Below the pieces are notes generated by a model. It saw only the letters and a program-made list of their open reading frames with translations, did no database searches and was not told the DNA's origin. Made by a program: the position numbers and the translations under genes. Shown in pieces: positions 1-6,604 of a stretch of 6,682 nucleotides of DNA. Source of the stretch: Synergistaceae bacterium (GTDB taxonomy: Bacteria; Synergistota; Synergistia; Synergistales; Synergistaceae); contig JAISRP010000047.1 of assembly GCA_031273585.1 (NCBI GenBank), positions 1 through 6,682 of the forward strand. The letters are read 5' to 3'. The stretch's first letter is position 1. Every line of letters starts with the position of its first letter.

Positions 1-572
1 TTTTTTGCAACGACCATGTGAGTGTCCCTTCCCATCGAGCTCCACTTGCGCTCATACTTAGTCCCGCAGCCCAAGCCGGCGACGCCCTCGGCAGTTTCCG
101 CCTCGAACCCGGCGCAGCCCGCAAATATCTCCCTCGTCTCCTCCGCATACCAGCCGACGTCGGTGGCGAGCGTAAACGTCCCGCCGGGAAAGAGGCGGGA
201 CGAGATCAGCCGCGCGAAGTCAGGGGTGGCGACCCTGCGCCCGGCGTGTCTTTTCTTTGGCCAGGGGCACGGGAAGTTCATGTATATCGCCCGGACGCAC
301 TCCGGCTCGAACGCGGCGCGCAGCAGATATCTCGCGTCCCCGTGGAGCAGGCGCACGTTCAGGCGTCCCATGGCGAGCGCCCTGCGGGCGGCCTTCGCGA
401 TGCACCACTGCGATACCTCTATGCCGACCGCGGTCGAATCGGGATTTGCGCCGGCCAGGTGCGCCAGGTACTCGCCGTTGCCAAACCCTATCTCCACCAC
501 CAGCCCGCCGTCCGCACGGGAGAAGCGCGCGTCGCGCGGCCCCCTGAGCAATCCGCCGAAGTTCCAGTACAT
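1..572 (-). CDS. trmB: tRNA (guanine-N7-)-methyltransferase TrmB, 3' end outside window
   Basis: Encodes an S-adenosylmethionine-dependent enzyme that methylates N7 of G46 in the variable loop of tRNA. 190 codons are visible and the frame is still open at the window edge. The SAM-binding motif I is EIGFGNGEYL (residues 27-36), followed by the acidic GIE (50-52), HGDAR (77-81), the family signature NFPCPWPKKRH (99-109), ATD (136-138) and TKYE (171-174, matching the family's T-x-x-E). TrmB proteins usually end a few tens of residues after T-x-x-E, so little is probably missing. The N-terminus is short: motif I begins at 27, where many homologues have 40 or more residues before it. The ATG is the first possible start, because the panE stop codon lies in the same frame five codons upstream. 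No strong Shine-Dalgarno is seen, so translation is probably coupled to panE. Oddity: Cys102 replaces the usual Asp of FPDPW. Confidence 0.93.
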   Translation of the reverse strand, partial: MYWNFGGLLRGPRDARFSRADGGLVVEIGFGNGEYLAHLAGANPDSTAVGIEVSQWCIAKAARRALAMGRLNVRLLHGDARYLLRAAFEPECVRAIYMNFPCPWPKKRHAGRRVATPDFARLISSRLFPGGTFTLATDVGWYAEETREIFAGCAGFEAETAEGVAGLGCGTKYERKWSSMGRDTHMVVAK

Positions 573-584
573 CCCGGCGTCCCG

Positions 585-1532
585 TCAGGAGTAGATGGAG
601 TATCCGTAGGCTTCCTCGGTCGCCTTTATGATCCCAAACAGCATCTCGTTCACCGGGACCGGCACGCCGTGTTTTCTGCCAAGCTCTACTACGGCGCCCC
701 CGAAGATGTCAACCTCCGTCGGCCGGCGCGCCTCCACGTCCTGGAGCGTCGACGTCTTGCCGCGGGGGGAGAGGGTGCGCAGGATCCTCATGCCGTCCTC
801 TATATCCTCCGCCGGCAGGTTGACGTTCTCCCTCTCCGCCACTGCCACGACCTCCATCATGGCAGCCCGGACGAGCCTCTGCACCGACGCGCTCTCCTGC
901 ACCGCTCCATAGCCGCACCTCAGTACCGCAGTGACCTGGTTCACCCCTACGTTCATCATGAATTTTTTCCAGAGGACCCTCGTCATGTCCTCCGGTATCT
1001 CGTATCCGATCCCGACCCGCCCGAGGAACTCCTCGACCCGCTCGACCTCCAGGGAGTAAGCCCCGGGGATGTTCCTGGGCTCGCCGAACGGTATAAAGCC
1101 GAGAGTCGAGTAGGTTGTGCTGTCGCCGTTCCGAACCGGGTCTGTCCCCATCGCCAGGCTGTACAGAACCCTGTCCGCCCCGTAAGCCTCGCCTATCACC
1201 CTCTCGCTCGTGACCCCGTTCAGCAGAGATAAGACCACGGTATCCGGCCCGACCTGCCTCTTGGCGTCGCGGATGGCCTGTTCGAGCTGGCTGTACTTGA
1301 CCGCGAAGATGAGCAGGTCCGCAGGCGGCACGCTCTCCCCCGGATCCAGAATCGGAAACATGAACCTGCGGCCGTTCACCGCGACCCCGTTCTTTCTGTA
1401 CCGCTCCGCGCGCTCCCCCGACGCTATGACCCTGATGCGCTCCATCGGGACCGTCTCGGCTATCTTGCCCAAGTATGCGCACCCGATGGCGCCGAGCCCT
1501 ATTAAGGCGACGTTCTCTATCCTCCTGACCAA
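585..1532 (-). CDS. panE: 2-dehydropantoate 2-reductase (ketopantoate reductase family)
   Basis: A 315-residue protein of the PanE/ApbA family, which reduces 2-dehydropantoate to pantoate with NADPH in pantothenate/CoA synthesis. The N-terminal Rossmann fold shows GLGAIG (residues 12-17). Family residues follow: Lys79 in FAVK, Asn105 in LLNG, Lys190 and Asn194 in KKFMMN (equivalent to the catalytic Lys and partner Asn of E. coli PanE), and the C-terminal LQDVEARRPTEVD (263-275) with Glu273. All catalytic positions I can align are present and the length is normal. The start is a TTG, supported by AAGGAG about 9 bases upstream and by GxGxxG falling at the usual distance. It lies 52 bases after larB and 12 bases before trmB. 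The family includes paralogues acting on other 2-keto acids, and no other pantothenate gene is in view, so the exact substrate is inferred. Confidence 0.88.
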   Translation of the reverse strand: MVRRIENVALIGLGAIGCAYLGKIAETVPMERIRVIASGERAERYRKNGVAVNGRRFMFPILDPGESVPPADLLIFAVKYSQLEQAIRDAKRQVGPDTVVLSLLNGVTSERVIGEAYGADRVLYSLAMGTDPVRNGDSTTYSTLGFIPFGEPRNIPGAYSLEVERVEEFLGRVGIGYEIPEDMTRVLWKKFMMNVGVNQVTAVLRCGYGAVQESASVQRLVRAAMMEVVAVAERENVNLPAEDIEDGMRILRTLSPRGKTSTLQDVEARRPTEVDIFGGAVVELGRKHGVPVPVNEMLFGIIKATEEAYGYSIYS

Positions 1533-1551
1533 GATACGACTCTCCTTCCGA

Positions 1552-1578
1552 GGGGCCCCATGAAAATTCCGGAGCCCC
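1552..1578 (-). other. RNA hairpin in the larB-panE gap
   Basis: On the minus strand GGGGCTCC and GGGGCCCC form an 8-bp stem with one U-G pair and an 11-base loop. The pairing is complete as minus-strand RNA, whereas the same bases on the plus strand give a C-A mismatch, so any structure belongs to the operon mRNA. It ends about 6 bases before the panE Shine-Dalgarno. No U-run follows, so it is not a standard intrinsic terminator. It could influence mRNA stability or panE translation. Function unknown. Confidence 0.4.
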
Positions 1579-1584
1579 CTTCGT

Positions 1585-2370
1585 CTATCGTCTTGCCGCT
1601 ATGACCGCGGCCAGCCCCGCGCCCACGCCGTTGTCCACGTTCACCACCACGAGCCCCGGCGAGCAGGACGCCAGCATGGTGGACAGGGCCACTGTCCCGC
1701 CGGCGGCTACTCCGTATCCGACTGACGTCGGAAGCCCGATTACGAGGGCACGGACGAGGCCGGATACGACGCTCGGCAGAGCGCCGTCCATGCCAGCCGC
1801 CACTATGACGACTCCCGCGTCCTCTATCTCGTCCAGTATGCCCAGCAGGCGGTGCAGACCGGCCACGCCCACGTCGTAGAACCTCTTGACGGACGCGCCG
1901 TGAAGCTCTGCCACCAGGGCCGCTTCCTCGGCGATCGGGACGTCGCTGCTGCCGGCGGAGAGGACGGCAATCAGGCCGCCCGGCTCCGCTTCCCTCGCCT
2001 TTATGATCCCCAGGCGGGACACTGGGTCATAGACGAGCGGAGGGGTCCCGTCCGGCACGAGTGCAGCCTGTTCGGGGCTCATCCTGCTGAACGCCATGTT
2101 CACGCCGCGAGCGCGAACGCTGCTGACTATGAAGGTCATCTGCTCGTCCGACTTCCCGGGGCAGTACACGACCTCCCCGACGCCCTTCCTCGCCTCCCTC
2201 GCCATGTCCAGCCGGACATCCCCTATCTCGGCGGGCCGGTCTGCCGGCGCCGACATGAGGCCCGATAGCTTCTCCAGGGCCTCGTTGGTCGGGATATCGC
2301 CCCTGCTGACGTTCTCCAGCAGCCTGAGCAGGTCCTTGTCGCGGGACGATTTCGTCCTTCTAGCAGTCAT
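1585..2370 (-). CDS. larB: Nickel pincer cofactor biosynthesis protein LarB (AIR-carboxylase-like)
   Basis: A 261-residue LarB protein. In the known pathway LarB carboxylates and hydrolyses nicotinic acid adenine dinucleotide to pyridinium-3,5-biscarboxylic acid mononucleotide, the first step toward the nickel-pincer nucleotide of lactate racemase and related LarA enzymes. Seen here: an N-terminal helical region, EVVYCPGK (66-73), then the PurE-like domain with AGSSDVPIAEEAA (139-151), YDVGVAGLHR (165-174), AAGMDGALPSVV (191-202), PTSVGYG (214-220), the conserved Cys236 in ASCSPG and VVNVDNGVGAG (242-252). These match the family closely and separate it from PurE, which lacks the N-terminal part. 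ATG start, with GGGAGTGAT about 7 bases upstream inside the end of guaA. The gap to guaA is 4 bases, so co-translation is likely. No larA, larC or larE is in the window. Confidence 0.93.
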   Translation of the reverse strand: MTARRTKSSRDKDLLRLLENVSRGDIPTNEALEKLSGLMSAPADRPAEIGDVRLDMAREARKGVGEVVYCPGKSDEQMTFIVSSVRARGVNMAFSRMSPEQAALVPDGTPPLVYDPVSRLGIIKAREAEPGGLIAVLSAGSSDVPIAEEAALVAELHGASVKRFYDVGVAGLHRLLGILDEIEDAGVVIVAAGMDGALPSVVSGLVRALVIGLPTSVGYGVAAGGTVALSTMLASCSPGLVVVNVDNGVGAGLAAVIAARR

Positions 2371-2374
2371 ATTA

Positions 2375-3925
2375 TCACTCCCACTCTATGGTAGATGGCG
2401 GTTTCCCCGTGACGTCCATCACCACCCGGCCGACGCCGGGCACCTCTCCGCAGATCCTCCGGGCCGTCCGGTCTATGACCTCCCACGGCAGGCGCACGGA
2501 CTCGGCCGTCATCGCGTCGAGCGACGACACGGCGCGGAGCGCCACCGTCTCTCCATAAGTCCGCACGTCGCCTGCCACGCCCACGCTCCTCACGGGCAGC
2601 AGCACGCAGAACGCCTGCCATATCGAGTCGTAGAGGCCGGCCGATCTTATCTCGGAGACGAAGATCGCGTCGGCCTCGCGCAGTGTATCGAGCCGCTCCC
2701 TCTCGAGCGGGCCGATACAGCGGACCGCCAGCCCCGGTCCGGGGAAGGGGTGCCGCTTGAGGAAGTGCTCCGGTATGTTCAGCATGGGCCCGATGCGCCG
2801 GACCTCGTCCTTGAAGAGCTCCCGGAGGGGCTCCAGCAGCTTCATGTTCATTTTCTCCGGCAGCCCGCCGACGTTGTGGTGGCTCTTTATCACGTCCCCC
2901 CCGGCGCTGCCGCTCTCTATGACGTCCGGGTATATCGTCCCCTGAAGCAGCCACTTCGCGTCCGCCAGGCCGCGGGCCTCATCCTCGAACACCCTTATAA
3001 ACTGTTCGCCTATGATCTTTCTCTTCCGCTCCGGGTTCGTGACGCCGGACAGAGCCTCCAGAAACCTCCCGGACGCCTCGACGTGCCGCACTCTAAGGTT
3101 CAGGCGGCCGTACATATCGAGCACCTGCGCTGGCTCGTCCTTGCGCATGAACCCGTGATCCACGAAGATGCACTCGAGCCTGTCGCCCAGGACCTTCGAT
3201 ACCAGGACCGCCGCCACGGTGGAGTCAACGCCGCCCGAGAGCCCGCACACGACCCTGTCCCCGGCGCCCACCGCGTCCGATATGCCCCTCATGGCGCGCC
3301 CGACCCAGTCGCCCAGCCTCCAGTTGGCGGTTGCCCCGCATATATCGAAGACGAAGCCGGACAACATCTCGCACCCGTGCTCGGTGGACTGGACCTCGGG
3401 GTGAAACTGAAGCCCCTGCACCCTGCCGTCCGCCATCGAGAACGCGGCACACGCGCCGGATTCGCTGGAGGCAAATCTCGACGCGCCGGCGGGAAGCGAG
3501 ACGACCTCGTCCCAGTGACTCATCCAGACGTCGATCGATCCCGGTAGCCCCTTTATCATGGCCGAGGCGTCGGGCGGATCGAACGTCACCCTCGTCCTGC
3601 CGTACTCCCCGAGTTTTCCGCGTTCGACCCTTCCTCCAAGCGTATGGGCAATGAGCTGCATCCCGTAGCAAATTCCGAGCACTGGCACTCTGCCATCCAG
3701 CATGGAGGGATCTATGCCGGGCGCGTCCGGGCCGACTGTGCTTCTCGGTCCGCCGGACAGGATTATCCCCCTGGGGCGCGACTCGAACACACGCTCCATC
3801 GGAGAGTTCCACGGCAGGATCTCGCTGTAAACCTCAAATTCGCGCACTCTGCGGGCTATGAGCTGGGTGTACTGAGAGCCGAAGTCAAGTATGACGATGC
3901 CCCCGCTCTTCTCTTGGTCTTTCAT
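2375..3925 (-). CDS. guaA: GMP synthase (glutamine-hydrolysing)
   Basis: A 516-residue two-domain enzyme that converts XMP to GMP using ATP and ammonia from glutamine, the last step of guanine nucleotide synthesis. The N-terminal class I glutamine amidotransferase begins at ILDFGSQYTQ (12-21) and has the nucleophile Cys86 in GICYGMQ and the His175/Glu177 pair in FHPEV. The ATP-pyrophosphatase domain has the P-loop SGGVDST (230-236), FVDHG (254-258) and LQGTIYPDVIESG (327-339). The dimerisation domain contains RHPFPGPGLAVR (391-402) and ends in KPPSTIEWE. Length and motifs are complete. The ATG is the only start upstream of the amidotransferase motif. It heads the guaA-larB-panE-trmB block. 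A good Shine-Dalgarno lies 18 bases upstream, an unusually long distance that contains a small hairpin. Confidence 0.97.
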   Translation of the reverse strand: MKDQEKSGGIVILDFGSQYTQLIARRVREFEVYSEILPWNSPMERVFESRPRGIILSGGPRSTVGPDAPGIDPSMLDGRVPVLGICYGMQLIAHTLGGRVERGKLGEYGRTRVTFDPPDASAMIKGLPGSIDVWMSHWDEVVSLPAGASRFASSESGACAAFSMADGRVQGLQFHPEVQSTEHGCEMLSGFVFDICGATANWRLGDWVGRAMRGISDAVGAGDRVVCGLSGGVDSTVAAVLVSKVLGDRLECIFVDHGFMRKDEPAQVLDMYGRLNLRVRHVEASGRFLEALSGVTNPERKRKIIGEQFIRVFEDEARGLADAKWLLQGTIYPDVIESGSAGGDVIKSHHNVGGLPEKMNMKLLEPLRELFKDEVRRIGPMLNIPEHFLKRHPFPGPGLAVRCIGPLERERLDTLREADAIFVSEIRSAGLYDSIWQAFCVLLPVRSVGVAGDVRTYGETVALRAVSSLDAMTAESVRLPWEVIDRTARRICGEVPGVGRVVMDVTGKPPSTIEWE

Positions 3926-3930
3926 GTCAG

Positions 3931-3949
3931 GCGGAAATTCCGCACCTCC
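3931..3949 (-). promoter_or_regulatory. guaA ribosome-binding site followed by a 13-base palindrome
   Basis: Minus strand: GGAGGT (3944-3949) is followed by GCGGAATTTCCGC (3931-3943), a perfect inverted repeat around one base, then CTGAC and the guaA ATG. Counted linearly, the Shine-Dalgarno sits 18 bases from the ATG, too far for efficient initiation. If the palindrome folds, the effective gap drops to about 5 bases. It may be a structure-dependent RBS, or alternatively a DNA operator just downstream of the transcription start. The sequence is clear; the role is inferred. Confidence 0.55.
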
Positions 3950-3955
3950 CCCGCG

Positions 3956-3992
3956 TATATAGCAATTTAACAGTAGAAGCCTAAAGGGTGAA
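3956..3992 (-). promoter_or_regulatory. Putative guaA operon promoter
   Basis: Minus strand: TTCACC (3987-3992) and TAAATT (3964-3969) are 17 bases apart, and a TG one base before the -10 gives an extended -10 element. Transcription would start near 3957, leaving a leader of about 32 bases. An overlapping alternative is the extended -10 TGCTATATA (3956-3964), which has no good -35. Both are modest matches. The implied leader is too short to hold a purine riboswitch, and none is recognised. Confidence 0.4.
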
Positions 3993-4184
3993 GATTGAAA
4001 ACCTTTGCTGTCGCCACAACCGCCATCGGCAAAATCCCACGCGGCAGATTCAATCGGCTATATCAGCGTCCGATGAGTATGACATAAATTTTGAAAAAAT
4101 GCGAGCTCGGAAAGACCGCAAAGATCGCGGAACGACTGAGCCGACCCACGCTTGGGGGACGCCGATTCAATCGCGGATAAAAGG
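3993..4184. other. Non-coding stretch with no recognised element
   Basis: This is the middle of the guaA-groEL intergenic region, upstream of the guaA promoter and downstream of the strong terminator. I see no tRNA, riboswitch, credible gene or good promoter. Short reading frames cross it on both strands but have no Shine-Dalgarno, no recognisable protein motif and run into the terminator hairpin. A 9-base word, GATTCAATC, occurs at 4047-4055 and 4164-4172, which could be chance. Confidence 0.5.
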
Positions 4185-4225
4185 GCACAAAAAATGCGCT
4201 CCGGGGTAGAGCGCATTTTTTGTGC
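4185..4225 (-). terminator. Strong intrinsic terminator, symmetrical
   Basis: A perfect 17-bp inverted repeat (4185-4201 and 4209-4225) with a 7-base loop. The GC-rich core, GAGCGC with its complement, is flanked by six A on one side and six T on the other, so a U-run follows the stem when read from either strand. On the minus strand the loop is TACCCCG. It is the only terminator after the promoter at 4282-4310 and would end that transcript at about 4187. It would also insulate guaA from groESL readthrough. Confidence 0.85.
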
Positions 4226-4275
4226 GGGGTGGTGCTTGTGGGGTGGTGTCTGTCGTACATGTTCTCCATGTCTTC
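4187..4275 (-). ncRNA. Candidate small RNA, about 88 nt, C-rich
   Basis: The unit has a near-consensus promoter (TTGACA, 17 bases, CATAAT), a predicted start near 4275 and a perfect terminator 50 bases later. The predicted RNA has three parts: a 5' hairpin ACAUG/CAUGU with loop GAGAA (4257-4271), an unpaired-looking stretch carrying two copies of CACCACCCC, and the terminator hairpin, whose loop also displays CCCC. It resembles C-rich regulatory RNAs of Gram-positive bacteria that pair with purine-rich ribosome-binding sites, but I do not recognise it as a known family (not 6S, 4.5S, tmRNA or a tRNA). A start codon at 4269 opens a 68-codon frame through the terminator; it sits only about 6 bases from the predicted 5' end, so coding is unlikely. 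A transcription-attenuation leader for guaA is the main alternative. Ends are predicted, not measured. Confidence 0.6.
4226..4253 (-). repeat. Tandem 14-bp repeat, two copies
   Basis: Two adjacent 14-base units (4226-4239 and 4240-4253) match at 12 of 14 positions. Each carries CACCACCCC on the minus strand. They lie in the single-stranded centre of the predicted small RNA, directly before the terminator stem. A repeated binding box for mRNA targets or for a protein is plausible. Confidence 0.7.
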
Positions 4276-4281
4276 GGAAAC

Positions 4282-4328
4282 ATTATGCCCCGCAATTTTT
4301 TACTTGTCAAATTTTTCATAAAATAAAT
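4282..4328 (-). promoter_or_regulatory. Strong sigma-A-type promoter with AT-rich upstream tract
   Basis: Minus strand: -35 TTGACA (4305-4310, perfect), a spacer of 17 bases, and -10 CATAAT (4282-4287, five of six). Bases 4311-4328 upstream are almost entirely A and T, like an UP element. This is the best promoter in the window and resembles those of stable RNAs. It points at the terminator at 4185-4225 with no protein gene between. A perfect TTCTCA/TGAGAA inverted repeat at 4336-4351, about 68 bases upstream of the predicted start, might be a regulator site. Confidence 0.75.
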
Positions 4329-4397
4329 CCCGGAATTCTCAAATGTGAGAAAATACTGAGTGGTTTCTGCGGATTTTACTTACCGGCGAGCCCTAAA

Positions 4398-4426
4398 GAG
4401 CGGCAGGGGAGAACCCCCTGCCGCTC
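4398..4426 (-). terminator. groESL operon terminator
   Basis: A perfect 12-bp GC-rich inverted repeat (GAGCGGCAGGGG and its complement) with a 5-base loop, 42 bases after the groEL stop codon. On the minus strand the stem is followed by TTT before turning GC-rich, so the U-run is short. The position right after groEL and the stem strength support a terminator. It could also act as a 3' stability hairpin with incomplete termination. Confidence 0.75.
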
Positions 4427-4468
4427 CGATTTGTCGCATCGAATGTCAGTACTATCTCGGGCCTTGGA

Positions 4469-6130
<1,662 letters not shown>

Positions 6131-6167
6131 TTAAATATGATTCACAAAATCCAGATTTCGATAGGGA

Positions 6168-6458
6168 CTACTTCTCGACAATCGCCAGAACATCGCGCTC
6201 CGAGAGCACGAGCAGCTCCTCGCCGTCCAGCTTGACCTCGGTGCCGGAGTACTTGCTGTAGATAATGTGGTCGTCCACCTTCAGATCCATCGGCTGGCGC
6301 TTGCCGTCATCCATAATTTTGCCGGCGCCTACGGCAACGACTATGCCCTCGATCGGCTTCTCCTTGACGGTATCCGGCAGCACAAGCCCGCCCTTTGTCT
6401 TCTCCTCGTGCGGAGCCGCCTTAACTACGATGCGATCACCAAGTGGCTTCAACTTCAT
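6168..6458 (-). CDS. groES: Co-chaperonin GroES (Hsp10)
   Basis: A 96-residue co-chaperonin that caps the GroEL ring as a heptamer. Features: the N-terminal MKLKPLGDRIVVK (1-13), the mobile loop (about 16-34) with GGLVLP (23-28) that contacts GroEL, the roof hairpin around residues 46-57, and a C-terminal strand ending in VLAIVEK. Length is normal. The frame stays open upstream to 6509, but the ATG at 6458 is the real start: GAGGAGGT lies 9 bases before it, MKLKPLGDR matches family N-termini, and an upstream start would fall inside the CIRCE operator. It is the first gene of the groESL operon. Confidence 0.98.
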   Translation of the reverse strand: MKLKPLGDRIVVKAAPHEEKTKGGLVLPDTVKEKPIEGIVVAVGAGKIMDDGKRQPMDLKVDDHIIYSKYSGTEVKLDGEELLVLSERDVLAIVEK

Positions 6459-6498
6459 TTCGATATGACCTCCTCGATTTTTTTTGCTTATTTCCGTG

Positions 6499-6525
6499 TT
6501 AGCACTCACCTCTATCGAGTGCTAA
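6499..6525 (-). promoter_or_regulatory. CIRCE operator (HrcA binding site)
   Basis: TTAGCACTC, 9 bases, GAGTGCTAA: a perfect copy of the CIRCE consensus with the standard spacing, 41 bases upstream of the groES start. CIRCE is bound by the repressor HrcA, whose activity depends on GroEL, giving feedback control of chaperonin synthesis. The inverted repeat would also form a hairpin in the 5' leader. hrcA itself is not in the window. Confidence 0.97.
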
Positions 6526-6538
6526 ATTTTACGATGAA

Positions 6539-6567
6539 AGTCTACTCAGCTTCTTCACGTTTCACAA
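6539..6567 (-). promoter_or_regulatory. Putative groESL promoter
   Basis: Minus strand: TTGTGA (6562-6567), 17 bases, TAGACT (6539-6544), each matching four of six consensus positions. Transcription would start near 6532, placing CIRCE at about +7 to +33, the normal arrangement for HrcA control. An alternative -10, TAAAAT at 6527-6532, has no good -35. The promoter is expected here on functional grounds, but the exact boxes are uncertain. Confidence 0.45.
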
Positions 6568-6604
6568 CTCCGATCTCCAGACATTAAATCAACATAACTC
6601 CGAT
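6566..6604 (-). repeat. Direct repeat ATCGGAGTT, two copies 30 bp apart
   Basis: Copies at 6566-6574 and 6596-6604. With the next three bases the match is 11 of 12 (ATCGGAGTT, A or G, TG). The spacing equals about three helical turns. The proximal copy overlaps the putative -35 box of groESL, and the distal copy overlaps an 11-base palindrome, CCGATTATCGG (6600-6610). This would suit a regulator bound on one face of the helix, but a nine-base repeat can occur by chance. Confidence 0.35.

Noticed and set aside
18..1232. 404-codon plus-strand reading frame opposite trmB and panE
   Set aside because: Antisense to two genes with intact family motifs. Composition is low-complexity GC-rich shadow with no ribosome-binding site.
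2096..3547. 483-codon plus-strand reading frame opposite guaA and larB
   Set aside because: It is antisense to guaA and larB, whose motifs are complete. The translation is Arg/Pro/His-rich with no recognisable domain, as expected for GC-rich shadow frames.
4047..4172. GATTCAATC repeated at 4047-4055 and 4164-4172, resembling a tRNA T-loop
   Set aside because: No flanking T-stem, acceptor or anticodon arm can be formed, and a 9-base repeat over about 120 bases is weak evidence for anything.
3988..4209. Plus-strand 73-codon frame in the intergenic region
   Set aside because: GTG start without a proper Shine-Dalgarno, no motif, overlaps the guaA promoter and ends inside the terminator hairpin.
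4063..4269. Minus-strand 68-codon frame starting in the small-RNA region, considered as a leader peptide
   Set aside because: The ATG would lie about 6 bases from the predicted 5' end, the frame reads through a very strong terminator, and no run of codons fits guanine-nucleotide or amino-acid attenuation.
3926..4275. A purine, PRPP or ppGpp riboswitch controlling guaA
   Set aside because: Only about 50 bases lie between the promoter start and the terminator stem, too short for these aptamers, and no conserved junction motifs or alternative pairing with the terminator arm are visible.
6459..6509. N-terminal extension of GroES by 17 residues
   Set aside because: It would start within the CIRCE operator and lacks a ribosome-binding site, while the ATG at 6458 has both a strong Shine-Dalgarno and the conserved N-terminus.
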